Below, piece by piece: positions 16,363-24,123 of a DNA stretch of 43,456 bases; the first letter of the stretch is position 1, and every line of letters starts with the position of its first letter. The position numbers were made by a program, and so were the translations under genes. This DNA comes from Fibrobacter succinogenes (GTDB lineage Bacteria > Fibrobacterota > Fibrobacteria > Fibrobacterales > Fibrobacteraceae): the NCBI GenBank assembly GCA_902767785.1, contig CACXIR010000002.1, positions 1 to 43,456 on the forward strand, read 5' to 3'. The notes under the pieces are model-generated. The model saw nothing but the letters and a program-made list of their open reading frames with translations, was not told the DNA's origin and did no database searches.

Positions 16363-17601
16363 TTAAGCCTCTTCTCCCGAAGTCGTTTCGGCAGCAGCCT
16401 CTGCGGAATTGTCCTCGGAGGGAGCGTCAGCAAAAAGGCTTTCCGCCTTGTGCACGTTGCGACGAAGTTCCGGTTCGCGAGGCTTTAAAACTTCGGCCTT
16501 GGCGGCCTCGTCCTTCTCGGACCATTCCTTTTCGCCAAACACGTCCAAATCGCGGCCCACCAAGGTAGCGGCCAGTTTCACGTTCTGCCCGTTTTTGCCA
16601 ATGGCCTGAGCCAGGTTTTCGTCGTTGATGACCACCACCACGCGCTGGGTGCCGGGCACTTCGGCAAGTTTCACAATGTTAGCCGGAGCAAGAGCGCGGG
16701 TAATGAACACTTCCATGTCCGGATTCCAGTGAACAATGTCAATACGTTCGTTGTCCAATTCGCGAACAATGGTCTGCACACGGGCACCCTTCATTCCCAC
16801 GCAGGCTCCCACGGGGTCGATCTTTTCGTCGCGAGAATACACGGCAATTTTTGCACGGTAGCCGGGTTCACGGGCAACGCCCTTGATTTCCACAGAACCT
16901 TCGTAAATCTCGGGAACCTCCTGACGGAACAATTCCTTCAGGAAATCGCCATTGGCACGGGACAACACCACCTGGGCACCATTCTTGGAAGACTCTTCCA
17001 CGCGGGCAATAACGGCCTTTACAGACTGGCCCTGAGCAAGGCGTTCACGGCTAATCTGTTCGCGGGGAGGAATCACAGCTTCGGTCTGCTTGCCCAAGCT
17101 CACAATCACGTTGCGACCTTCTAGGCGCAGCACTTCGCCGCTAATCATAGTGCCAATACGACCCTTGTAGGTGTCCAGAATCTTCTGGCGTTCCGCATCG
17201 CGAATCTGCTGAGTCAAAAGCTGCTTGGCAGTCTGGATAGCCTGGCGACCAAAGGTGGTCGTAGGAACTTCCATTTCCAAGGTGTCGCCGGGCTGGGCAT
17301 CTTCATCGAATTCCTGAGCTTCGGGAACCAGCATGTATTCTTCATCCATCTTCTGCACTTCTTCGGCAGTCATGCTGGGATCGTAATCGGGATAGTCGTC
17401 TACCACCTTGGCACGGAGGTATACGTGAACTTCATCCTCATCGATTTCCACATCGATCTTCTTGTCCACATGCAGATACTTCTTGGCGGCAGAAACCAGT
17501 GCCTGCTTCAAGGCATTCAAGACCACGGAATCGTCCATATTCTTGGCATCGACCACGGCCTTCAGGGCTTCCAACAAGTTGACTTTCGGTTCATTTTTCA
17601 T
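16363..17601 (-). CDS. nusA: Transcription termination/antitermination factor NusA
   Basis: NusA binds RNA polymerase and nascent RNA at pauses and terminators. It has 412 residues: an N-terminal RNAP-binding domain (1 to about 155, including an acidic ~35-residue stretch rich in D/E), an S1 domain (RIGTMISGEVLRLEGRNVIVSLG), then two KH domains (DPVGACVGMKGARVQTIVREL and NLAQAIGKNGQNVKLAATLVG). The C-terminal tail is acidic, Ala/Glu-rich and without the repeat domains of enteric NusA. It lies 15 bases after rimP. Confidence 0.97.
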   Translation of the reverse strand: MKNEPKVNLLEALKAVVDAKNMDDSVVLNALKQALVSAAKKYLHVDKKIDVEIDEDEVHVYLRAKVVDDYPDYDPSMTAEEVQKMDEEYMLVPEAQEFDEDAQPGDTLEMEVPTTTFGRQAIQTAKQLLTQQIRDAERQKILDTYKGRIGTMISGEVLRLEGRNVIVSLGKQTEAVIPPREQISRERLAQGQSVKAVIARVEESSKNGAQVVLSRANGDFLKELFRQEVPEIYEGSVEIKGVAREPGYRAKIAVYSRDEKIDPVGACVGMKGARVQTIVRELDNERIDIVHWNPDMEVFITRALAPANIVKLAEVPGTQRVVVVINDENLAQAIGKNGQNVKLAATLVGRDLDVFGEKEWSEKDEAAKAEVLKPREPELRRNVHKAESLFADAPSEDNSAEAAAETTSGEEA

Positions 17602-17616
17602 GAATTGACCTTCCTA

Positions 17617-18066
17617 TTATATTTGTACATCCACCTTGGCCACCAGCACTTCGGACCTGGGAACCACCACGTTCCCGGCGTTACCCTTAAGGGCTAGCGT
17701 CAAATTATTTTCGTCCGCTTCCAGGAGTTTCCCGGTCAGGGGCTTTCCCGTGCTGCGGGTCACCCGCAAGACACGGCCCTTGTTGCGGAGCAAATCTGCG
17801 ACCGACTTCAGGGGGCGGTCCAACCCAGGGGAAGAGACCTCTAACGTGTAAGCTCCTTCCACCACTTCGGGGTCCTGGTCCAGGGCGTCGGACAGGTGAC
17901 GGCTCACCTTGGAGCAATCGTCAATGGTAACGCCTTCGGGCTTATCGATATAGAGCCGCAAGGTTCTGCGCTTGCCCGCACGGAACATGTCGGATTCCAC
18001 CAAGGACACTCCTGCAAACCCGCAGGCCTCGGCTATCATCGCATCCAGTTTTTCCCGGTTATCCAA
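17617..18066 (-). CDS. rimP: Ribosome maturation factor RimP
   Basis: RimP assists 30S assembly. It has 149 residues with the characteristic LRLYIDKPEGVTIDDCSKVSRHLSDALD and YTLEVSSPGLDRPL motifs. The start codon is TTG at 18066, with AGAGG five bases upstream; a stop lies four codons further upstream and the next Met is internal at residue 10, so the TTG start is well supported. It is the first gene of the rimP-nusA-infB-rbfA-truB-ribF operon. Confidence 0.95.
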   Translation of the reverse strand: MDNREKLDAMIAEACGFAGVSLVESDMFRAGKRRTLRLYIDKPEGVTIDDCSKVSRHLSDALDQDPEVVEGAYTLEVSSPGLDRPLKSVADLLRNKGRVLRVTRSTGKPLTGKLLEADENNLTLALKGNAGNVVVPRSEVLVAKVDVQI

Positions 18067-18080
18067 ATAAACCTCTTATA

Positions 18081-18089
18081 TTAAAATAG
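18081..18089 (-). promoter_or_regulatory. Putative promoter of the rimP-ribF operon
   Basis: The minus strand reads CTATTTTAA here, with the box TATTTTAA at 18081-18088, 14 bases before the rimP TTG. It belongs to the same TAnnTT-type set seen before other units in this window and resembles the CTATTTTGA before the PorV-like gene. Confidence 0.4.
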
Positions 18090-18252
18090 CCGTTCGCTTA
18101 CGGAACCTTTCCAGAACGATTTGGACCGAAATCCAAAGTTCAGGGGGAAAAATTCCACGAACTGGCATAAACCGCACACAAATAGAGAAATTTTTACGAT
18201 TCCAGGCAACTGCCCCAAAGAAGAATGTGGGCAAAAACGGTTGCTAAATACC

Positions 18253-18261
18253 TATATTTTG
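18253..18261 (+). promoter_or_regulatory. Putative leaderless promoter of the small membrane protein gene
   Basis: TATATTTTG lies here; counting an 8-base box (18253-18260), only GCCC separates it from ATG 18265. No ribosome-binding site fits in between. The distance equals that from a -10 box to a transcription start. Confidence 0.45.
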
Positions 18262-18264
18262 CCC

Positions 18265-18477
18265 ATGACCTACGTGCTATTGATCATCGCAAGCCTTGCC
18301 GGCATCGCTGTTTCTGTGTTCTACCTACGCAAGAACATCATCCGCATTAAAGAAAAGAACAAAAGCGAACCCAAAGCCTACAAGCGTAAAATGAACTACG
18401 TGCTCACCTACCTGTGGTACGGCTACTTGCTGGTATTTTTCGTAGGGATTACGATTAACAACATTGGCCTCTGGTAG
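18265..18477 (+). CDS. Small two-helix membrane protein, unknown function
   Basis: The 70-residue protein MTYVLLIIASLAGI... has two hydrophobic segments (about 2-20 and 45-66) separated by a strongly basic loop (RKNIIRIKEKNKSEPKAYKRK). This predicts an inner-membrane hairpin with both ends in the periplasm by the positive-inside rule. An upstream in-frame start at 18121 would add 48 residues without hydrophobic or conserved character, so I prefer ATG 18265. It overlaps the 3' end of the convergent Nudix gene by about 23 bases. I do not recognise a family. Confidence 0.6.
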   Translation: MTYVLLIIASLAGIAVSVFYLRKNIIRIKEKNKSEPKAYKRKMNYVLTYLWYGYLLVFFVGITINNIGLW

Positions 18478-19189
18478 CGCGTTCCCAGCGTTCGTAAAGG
18501 AATAGGGCAATAAGATTCTTGCCATCCACAAACTGATGGGCAGCCTCTTCGTACGGAAGCACCACAGTCTTTATCCATTCGATCTCATCGGTATACTGCT
18601 GGTCGCGGCCATCCATGGCCTTTAACTGCTCGGGAGTCACATCCCGCTCAATCGCATACAAACGAATTCGTTCGTCCAACAAGCCACAGCTGGCAGCAAA
18701 GCCGTCACTCTTCCCCTTGTACCAAAAATCCATCAAGTCTATAAGCTCAGAATCGTCGGCCTTGATTTGCGCTTCTTCCTCTAGTTCCGAAAGGGCCACC
18801 TTGCGGTAATCCCCTGTCCAGTCCAGAATTCCTGCCGGGATTTCCAAAGAGGCCTGTTCACTAATGGGGAAACGGGGTTGCCGCACCAAAAGCAAGTATT
18901 TTTTTCCTTCGCAACGGAGTACCACCAAAACGCCCACCGCATTCCCACGCACCAGCACAATCCCATGAACCGGGCGTCCATCTGGCAGCATGGCCGTAGC
19001 CTTAAGCTTTATAAAAAGCGGATGGTGGACTTTAGACAGATAGTCTACCGATGCAAAATGAATTTTCGTTATCTTGAATTTTGTGCGGGTCACCGAAAGC
19101 CACTCCTGAAAAATGCGGCTTTCCAAAATCACGCCATAATCCGCCTCGTCTATTTCCGAAGCAAACGTATACTCAATCTTTTCTTCCAT
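18455..19189 (-). CDS. Nudix hydrolase, ADP-sugar pyrophosphatase-like, with altered Nudix box
   Basis: Nudix enzymes cleave nucleoside diphosphates linked to another moiety. It has 244 residues from ATG 19189 (a TTG at 19201 is an alternative). The segment EIPAGILDWTGDYRKVALSE followed by LEEEAQI (about 117-142) aligns with the Nudix box G-x5-E-x7-R-E-U-x-E-E-x-G-U. The core E-x-E-E is kept (E135, E138, E139), but the first Glu is Gly, Arg is Ser (S134) and the last Gly is Gln (Q141). The PAG-x-LD..GD pattern resembles ADP-sugar diphosphatases more than MutT. It is last of a four-gene minus-strand group and ends inside the convergent small gene. Confidence 0.75.
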   Translation of the reverse strand: MEEKIEYTFASEIDEADYGVILESRIFQEWLSVTRTKFKITKIHFASVDYLSKVHHPLFIKLKATAMLPDGRPVHGIVLVRGNAVGVLVVLRCEGKKYLLLVRQPRFPISEQASLEIPAGILDWTGDYRKVALSELEEEAQIKADDSELIDLMDFWYKGKSDGFAASCGLLDERIRLYAIERDVTPEQLKAMDGRDQQYTDEIEWIKTVVLPYEEAAHQFVDGKNLIALFLYERWERATRGQCC

Positions 19190-19220
19190 AGGATAGTCCA
19201 ACGGCTACAAGCAATCGGCT

Positions 19221-20300
19221 TTAATGACGACTTTTAGGCTTGGCGGCACTGACAGTCGCCTTCTGCCAAACCTGGCGCAGCGAATCCATGCTAATGGAAT
19301 CCGGCACCATGTACCCCTGACTCATGTCATACCAGAACATGTCTTTTTGAGTAGAGGGACCGCAAAACTTTTCCGTCTTGGACGGAGAGAAAAGCTCACG
19401 GATTGCAATCATTTCCCGCAGGGTTCCATAAGCCGAAATCTGGAACTTGTTCATGGCCCCGCACTCCGGAATGCTCTCCACATAGTAAAGGTGCGTATGC
19501 CATATGGTATCTTGGCGTTCCATGACACTTCCCAGAGCCAAGGAATCATCCTTCCAACCCGCCGACTTGCAATACGTGTATGTAGAATCCGCACAGCGCT
19601 GCCGTATGGGAACAAGTGCCGTATCCCCATAATTCCAATACCTGGGGAATATAGTGTCCGGAACAGTCTTGTCGCACTTATCCATGCGGAAGGCACAAGA
19701 CGACTTCATAGAACGCCAGTAATACGTGCGAGGCGTCAATGAATCCAAAACCTTCAACAGAGACGGAGACCCTTTGGTGCGCAAAGGCAAAGCCTTTATG
19801 GAATCGTAAAGGGAATCTACATACAATTTAAAGGTGTCCAAACTGAAACTTCCCCGACGGACAAGGATAGTGTCCAGCAAGGAGTCCACATCGTTATAAA
19901 TGTTTATTTGAGAAATGCCTTCCAGAGCCTGTTTATCCAGCATAGCCTTTATAACCGTATCGGGGCGGAACATGGGAGATGCACAATCTTCTGTCTTCGT
20001 TTGATACTGGATTACAGGAAGCAGGTCCAGCACCGTGTCGTACACTTCCGCATTCACATGAATGCTTTTTAAAGCACAATTGGAAAAGGACCAAATGCTA
20101 TCAAGGCCAATGTACAGGGTATCACCTTCCAGGTGGATGAAATTTCCCGAATCCAGCGTAGCCGCAAGAAAAAAGCCCTCTCCCCCAAAAACAGCGCTAT
20201 CGTTGGTCACGCTAATGGGACCATCGTCGTCCTGAGTACATGCAGACAAGGACAACGTCCACAGCACAGCAAACAACAATAGAGCTTTAAAAAAATTCAC
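19221..20300 (-). CDS. Lipoprotein, unknown function
   Basis: The 359-residue protein starts with GTG at 20300, with TGAGG five bases upstream. The N-terminus has a hydrophobic signal and a lipobox LSAC with Cys at about 21, followed by the acidic TQDDDG (an outer-membrane type +2 region). The rest is a secreted, Ser/Asp/Thr-rich, Cys-containing sequence (pairs of Cys such as CALKS and CASPMF) with no family I recognise. It lies 15 bases after the LytM-like gene and 19 bases before the Nudix reading frame, so it is probably in the same operon. Confidence 0.8.
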   Translation of the reverse strand: MNFFKALLLFAVLWTLSLSACTQDDDGPISVTNDSAVFGGEGFFLAATLDSGNFIHLEGDTLYIGLDSIWSFSNCALKSIHVNAEVYDTVLDLLPVIQYQTKTEDCASPMFRPDTVIKAMLDKQALEGISQINIYNDVDSLLDTILVRRGSFSLDTFKLYVDSLYDSIKALPLRTKGSPSLLKVLDSLTPRTYYWRSMKSSCAFRMDKCDKTVPDTIFPRYWNYGDTALVPIRQRCADSTYTYCKSAGWKDDSLALGSVMERQDTIWHTHLYYVESIPECGAMNKFQISAYGTLREMIAIRELFSPSKTEKFCGPSTQKDMFWYDMSQGYMVPDSISMDSLRQVWQKATVSAAKPKSRH

Positions 20301-20315
20301 AAAAACCTCAATGCC

Positions 20316-21239
20316 CTAAAGGCCTATCTGTTCTTTGAATTTAGAAATTTTGAGGGAATCTACCGGATGGCTCCCTCCGTAGAAATCGTTCCAGCGGACA
20401 AAATGCCCATTATGCCGCATAGTCAAGTGTACAGCGGAACTGTCCCAAGGAGCAAGCCGTCCCACTTGAGTACGCGTATCTACAAGATCGCCTGGCTCCA
20501 GCGAAACAGAATCCTTTTCATAGCGGAACATCCCCGACATTCTAGAAGTCACATTGTAGCCATGATCTATCACCACAAAGAAACCCGAAGAATCCTTGCC
20601 GGATTCCAGAACGCGCCCCGGCAAAACCGGGTAGACCGGGGCCTCCCCCAATCCGCGGATTTCGTCCGTCGCCAAAAGGGCCTCCTGGCCGCTAAAATCA
20701 AAGTCTTCGGGAATAGCGAGAGACGACCAGCCCAAAGGCTGGTTGGGACAAAGCCCCGGAAAACGGCAACCCGTAGATTCGTCTATCCACACCATGGAAG
20801 AATCCGCCAAAGGGATGTGAAGATAGGCATGGGTAACGGAATCCTCGTGAAGCACAAACAAGGGTCTGGAAAAATTATCCGTAGGTGCTACCCAATGAAT
20901 GACGGAAACCTTTCCTTGGCGAAGCGAGGCAACATAGCGAAGGAATCCATTCGGCAAGGCTTCCATGGAATCCCGCACATACCAGGAGCACTGTCCCAGA
21001 TTGTTGTCCAAATCGAAGGATCGTCCCGAACTTTTCTCACAAGCAACCTTCCATGAAGGCTTTTCGGACATATCCTCACTACCTGGAAGGGGCAGGATTT
21101 CCGCTACCTTGGAAAAAAATCCCAGGTGGTAGGCCAGCAACAGAACAAGCCCGAGAATGACTAAACGAAACAGGGGAAACTTGTGGGTTCCCGACTTATA
21201 CTTTCTTTTGCAGCGGTATTCCGAAAACTCGACGGGCAT
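20316..21239 (-). CDS. Single-pass membrane protein with degenerate LytM/M23-like domain
   Basis: It has 307 residues: a basic cytoplasmic N-terminus, one transmembrane segment (about 23-42) and a periplasmic part. The C-terminal ~90 residues (VYPVLPGRVLESG...FFVVIDHGYNVTSRMSGMFRY...GDLVDTRTQVGRLAP...HLTMRHNGHFV) follow the beta-sheet pattern of LytM (peptidase M23) domains. The zinc-ligand motifs are not kept: the H-x3-D region is missing and the final H-x-H reads A-V-H. If the fold is right, it is a non-catalytic LytM protein, a class that in other bacteria activates amidases. It follows the STAS gene by 3 bases. Confidence 0.65.
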   Translation of the reverse strand: MPVEFSEYRCKRKYKSGTHKFPLFRLVILGLVLLLAYHLGFFSKVAEILPLPGSEDMSEKPSWKVACEKSSGRSFDLDNNLGQCSWYVRDSMEALPNGFLRYVASLRQGKVSVIHWVAPTDNFSRPLFVLHEDSVTHAYLHIPLADSSMVWIDESTGCRFPGLCPNQPLGWSSLAIPEDFDFSGQEALLATDEIRGLGEAPVYPVLPGRVLESGKDSSGFFVVIDHGYNVTSRMSGMFRYEKDSVSLEPGDLVDTRTQVGRLAPWDSSAVHLTMRHNGHFVRWNDFYGGSHPVDSLKISKFKEQIGL

Positions 21240-21242
21240 TCA

Positions 21243-21884
21243 TCACATCAAGATAAACACGGCGAGGGCGGCAAACAACAATATGACCACAGCGATAACT
21301 GGAGCGACCTTATGAGTCATGGGAGGTTCAGCGAATGGGTCGCCAATCCCCTCTTTTTCCTTATCGTCCTTCTTTTTGATAATGGCGTTAAAGCTCTTGG
21401 TGAAGCGGCGATTCAGGCCCGTTTTGCGTTCCATGCGGCGAGGAGCCTCAGAGGAACCTATGTTCTGGGAAGCTACGGCGGCCACAACGGGTTCTTCGGG
21501 AGCGGCGGCAGCATCCTGCTCTGGCGTGTGGCTATGCAAAGAGAAGGACATCATTTCCGCCTCAAAGGAGAATACTTTCAACTTTGAAGCAATTCCAGCC
21601 TTCATAAGACCGTCGGCAATGGTCTTGCTGTTGGAAAGCAGGGCGAGCATACCACCCTTGGAAGACAGCTCCTGCTGGAACTGAATAAAGGCATTGTAGG
21701 CATCGCTATACACGAAATCGAGGCCCATCAAGTCCACGGCAACAAACTTGTCATCGGGATTTGCATCGATAAGGGCGCGGACATCCTTCTTGAACTGTTC
21801 CGCATCGAAAGCTCCAATGGGGTTAAGAGGAGCGGACAAAAGGTCAAATATTCCGACTTCGCGATAGTTTTTCAAAGAATTCAT
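21243..21884 (-). CDS. STAS-domain protein with C-terminal membrane anchor
   Basis: The 213-residue protein has an N-terminal STAS-like domain (about 1-115): VAVDLMGLDFVYSDAYNAFIQ resembles the anti-anti-sigma segment around the phosphorylatable Ser, and LALLSNSKTIADGLMKAGIASKLKVF matches the C-terminal half. It continues with an Ala/Glu/Pro linker, a basic stretch (about 150-175) and one C-terminal hydrophobic helix (about 193-212) that ends the protein. The layout predicts a tail-anchored inner-membrane protein with a cytosolic STAS domain. No partner kinase or sigma factor is nearby. It is first of the minus-strand group that ends with the Nudix gene. Confidence 0.75.
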   Translation of the reverse strand: MNSLKNYREVGIFDLLSAPLNPIGAFDAEQFKKDVRALIDANPDDKFVAVDLMGLDFVYSDAYNAFIQFQQELSSKGGMLALLSNSKTIADGLMKAGIASKLKVFSFEAEMMSFSLHSHTPEQDAAAAPEEPVVAAVASQNIGSSEAPRRMERKTGLNRRFTKSFNAIIKKKDDKEKEGIGDPFAEPPMTHKVAPVIAVVILLFAALAVFILM

Positions 21885-21888
21885 GGCC

Positions 21889-21897
21889 GAAATATAG
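21889..21897 (-). promoter_or_regulatory. Putative leaderless promoter of the STAS gene
   Basis: The minus strand reads C-TATATTTC (box 21889-21896), then GGCC and the ATG at 21884. There is no room for a ribosome-binding site between the box and the start codon. Confidence 0.5.
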
Positions 21898-21919
21898 ACA
21901 AATAATCAGGGAGGATGCG

Positions 21920-21936
21920 AAAAAAAGCTTTTTTTT
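21920..21936. repeat. Poly-A/poly-T palindrome
   Basis: Seven A, then GC, then eight T: a perfect 16-base palindrome centred on AAGCTT. It lies between the PorV-like gene's 3' end and the STAS promoter. As RNA it would form a loop-less A-U hairpin, and as DNA an A-tract; it could be an upstream element of the STAS promoter or a weak terminator. Confidence 0.5.
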
Positions 21937-21951
21937 ATTGCGGAAACGGCC

Positions 21952-23181
21952 TCATTCTTCCCAAAAAACGCCACCCGCCGGTGCCGATTCGGGGACTTCT
22001 TCCGATGATTCTGCGTCTTTCTCGCCAACCTCCGGATCCTTTTCATCGCCATCTTTGGACTTAGTTTCGGAAACTTCTTCAGGCTGCTCCTGCAGCAAAC
22101 GTCCCGAAAGCCTTGCCTGCGATTCTTCCGGCAAAGGCCGCTCTGGGCGGGAGAACAGGTATGGACTGACGCTAACGCTCACCCGATGGACCGGAGACAG
22201 CACCGGGTGGGATTCGAAGGCATAATCCACCCGCAGGAACTTAGCCACCACCAGGCCGGCACCCGCCGTCACGCTTTCCCATGTGGTAAAGCTGCTAAGG
22301 CCCGCCCTGAGGGAAAGACCGAAGTCAAAAGTGAATTCCACACCGCCCCGGCCGCCAGACAACCAATCCACAGGGTCGTCCCAAAGTCTGCCCCCGCTGT
22401 CCTCATCGGTATCAAAATCCAGGCTACGGGCCTCATGGTGGAAAAATCCCGCACTCTGCCAATAAGCTCCCAGCCGTCCGTACAGGTAAGGAACCGGCAC
22501 TTGGTAGCTGGCGGCCAAGTAAAATTCCGGAGAGGTATACTCCACCTCTCCCGATTCCCAAGTAGTGGCCGAAGAGGTCCAGCCTTTCAAAAGTCCAGAG
22601 AGGTAAAACTGATCCAACACCCGGTACCTGAGACCCGCATCGCCACGAAAACCCCAGCCTGTCTGGTCCATTTCCCGGTACAGCCCATGGAATCCAACAC
22701 CCACGTCCAATCGGTCAAGGACACGCCTACCCCAGGTCAAAGAGAACATCCAGTCCGCAATGGACAGCGTGTTGTAGTCGGATCCCTGCGGCACAGGTTC
22801 TCCTTCTCGAATGTAAGGAATGTCATCTGCACCGAACCGCGCAAAGGATACACCCAGGCCCTGCCCTTCTCCCAAAGGAACTACCGCAGACGCAAAGTCG
22901 TACTGGGTATCCTCGTAGTAGGACACATGAGAAAAACTAGCCCAACCGTAACGGACGCCAGAAAGCTGATAGGGATTGGAAACAAGGCCCAAATAATCCC
23001 CATCTACTGCCATGGTGGCAGATCCCAAGGCCGCAGACCTTGCACCCGGTTCCACGTCAAGGGTCGCATTGGCTCCAGCGACCCGGTCGGCAGCAAGGGA
23101 ATGTCCACAGCAGACCAGCGGGAACACTCCGCACAGGAGTCCACGGCAAAAGCGATGGAATGTATTTTTGGCCATTGACAT
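21952..23181 (-). CDS. PorV/PorQ-like outer membrane beta-barrel protein
   Basis: The 409-residue protein has a signal peptide (cleavage probably after SLA at about 30). The mature N-terminus contains GARSAALGSATMAVDGDYLGLVSNPYQLSG, the hallmark start of PorV/PorQ and related FadL-like barrels. About ten amphipathic strands with aromatic girdle residues follow. The last ~70 residues are a hydrophilic tail very rich in Glu, Ser, Asp and Pro, beyond the barrel. ATG 23181 and ATG 23175 are both possible starts; neither has a clear ribosome site. PorV proteins serve type IX secretion in Bacteroidota; no other T9SS gene is visible here, so that role is not claimed. Confidence 0.8.
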   Translation of the reverse strand: MSMAKNTFHRFCRGLLCGVFPLVCCGHSLAADRVAGANATLDVEPGARSAALGSATMAVDGDYLGLVSNPYQLSGVRYGWASFSHVSYYEDTQYDFASAVVPLGEGQGLGVSFARFGADDIPYIREGEPVPQGSDYNTLSIADWMFSLTWGRRVLDRLDVGVGFHGLYREMDQTGWGFRGDAGLRYRVLDQFYLSGLLKGWTSSATTWESGEVEYTSPEFYLAASYQVPVPYLYGRLGAYWQSAGFFHHEARSLDFDTDEDSGGRLWDDPVDWLSGGRGGVEFTFDFGLSLRAGLSSFTTWESVTAGAGLVVAKFLRVDYAFESHPVLSPVHRVSVSVSPYLFSRPERPLPEESQARLSGRLLQEQPEEVSETKSKDGDEKDPEVGEKDAESSEEVPESAPAGGVFWEE

Positions 23182-23191
23182 TTTTACGGAA

Positions 23192-23200
23192 TCAAAATAG
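23192..23200 (-). promoter_or_regulatory. Putative promoter of the PorV-like gene
   Basis: The minus strand reads CTATTTTGA, a TAnnTT-type box about 10 bases before ATG 23181. A T-rich stretch is lacking on its 5' side. Confidence 0.35.
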
Positions 23201-23207
23201 ATTTTTT

Positions 23208-23215
23208 TATCGTTG
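23208..23215 (+). promoter_or_regulatory. Putative promoter of xerC
   Basis: A run of seven T overlaps TATCGTTG (23208-23215), which lies 13 bases before ATG 23229. It is one mismatch from TAnnTTTG. It is back to back with the promoter of the divergent PorV-like gene. Confidence 0.3.
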
Positions 23216-23228
23216 CAGGTGTAATCCG

Positions 23229-24122
23229 ATGGACCTTAAAAACCACATATCCAATTTTTTGACTTACTTGGAAACCCAAAGGCGGTTTTCCCCGCGGACC
23301 ATCGACACCTACAAAAAATCTTTGGACAAATTCCTAGTCCTTGTAGGGCAAGAATCCACGTTGGAAAATTTCACGGAAATGCAGGTCAAAAGCTTCGTGT
23401 GGGATTTGAAAATCAAGCAGGGGCTTGCACCCACCAGCATCTGCGAACACTTGGCAGCACTGAAAAGCTTCGGAAAGTACCTGGTCCGCTCCTGCATACT
23501 GCAGACCAATCCGGCAGGGAACATTCCCATGCCCAAAAAGCCCAAGCGGTTGGTCTCCTTTTTAGGGCAAAAAGACTTGGCCGAAGAAAAGTTCCCAGAA
23601 CTGGACAACCCCACCCTACCCCAGGTACGGGCTCGGATCCTGCTGGAACTGATTTATGGTTCGGGACTCCGCATTTCAGAATGCCAGAGCTTGACTTGGG
23701 ACCGATTGCGGACAAAAGAACGACTTGTCCGCATTATAGGCAAGGGCAACAAAGAACGCATTGTCCCCATCACCGACGCCTTGGTTGGACGTATCGACCT
23801 GTTCCAGGCCATGCTCACGGAGGCAGGCCACCCCATTACCGCCACCGGCTACGTGTTCGTGGGCAAGGAAGGGAAGCCCTATAGCATTAGGACCCTCCGC
23901 AACGACATACAGGAACTGCTCCGAGCAATCGGCTGGGAGGGCAAGGCCAGCCCCCACGTGCTTCGCCACAGCTTTGCCACCCACCTGCTAGAAAACGGAG
24001 CCGAAATTATGAGCGTAAAAGAAATGCTGGGACATTCCAGCATTTCCACCACCCAGATTTATACCCACGTGAACGCAGAACGGCTAAAGCAGGCCTTCAA
24101 GAAGACCCACCCCAGGGCATAA
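23229..24122 (+). CDS. xerC: Tyrosine recombinase XerC/XerD-type
   Basis: A site-specific recombinase that resolves chromosome dimers at dif with its partner. It has 297 residues, the normal size. It has an N-terminal SAM-like core-binding domain (about 1-90) and a C-terminal catalytic domain. Catalytic residues are visible: R148 (GSGLRISE), K172 (GKGNKER), H243 and R246 (HVLRHSFATHLL), H269 (LGHSS) and nucleophile Y278 (TTQIYTHV). ATG 23229 gives the family N-terminus. A further in-frame extension to 23040 runs into the divergent gene and is not credible. XerC and XerD cannot be told apart by eye. The stop is 1 base from the convergent lipoprotein stop. Confidence 0.93.
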   Translation: MDLKNHISNFLTYLETQRRFSPRTIDTYKKSLDKFLVLVGQESTLENFTEMQVKSFVWDLKIKQGLAPTSICEHLAALKSFGKYLVRSCILQTNPAGNIPMPKKPKRLVSFLGQKDLAEEKFPELDNPTLPQVRARILLELIYGSGLRISECQSLTWDRLRTKERLVRIIGKGNKERIVPITDALVGRIDLFQAMLTEAGHPITATGYVFVGKEGKPYSIRTLRNDIQELLRAIGWEGKASPHVLRHSFATHLLENGAEIMSVKEMLGHSSISTTQIYTHVNAERLKQAFKKTHPRA

Positions 24123-24123
24123 A

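Noticed and set aside
18121..18264. N-terminal 48-residue extension of the small membrane protein
   Set aside because: No hydrophobic or conserved features, no ribosome site, and it would place the promoter box inside the gene.
21952..23181. Type IX secretion locus
   Set aside because: Only a PorV-like barrel is seen. No sov/sprA, porK-N or C-terminal sorting domain was found in the window.
23229..24122. Integrase marking a mobile element or integron
   Set aside because: Length and motifs are those of housekeeping XerC/D; no attachment repeats, tRNA or phage genes lie nearby.
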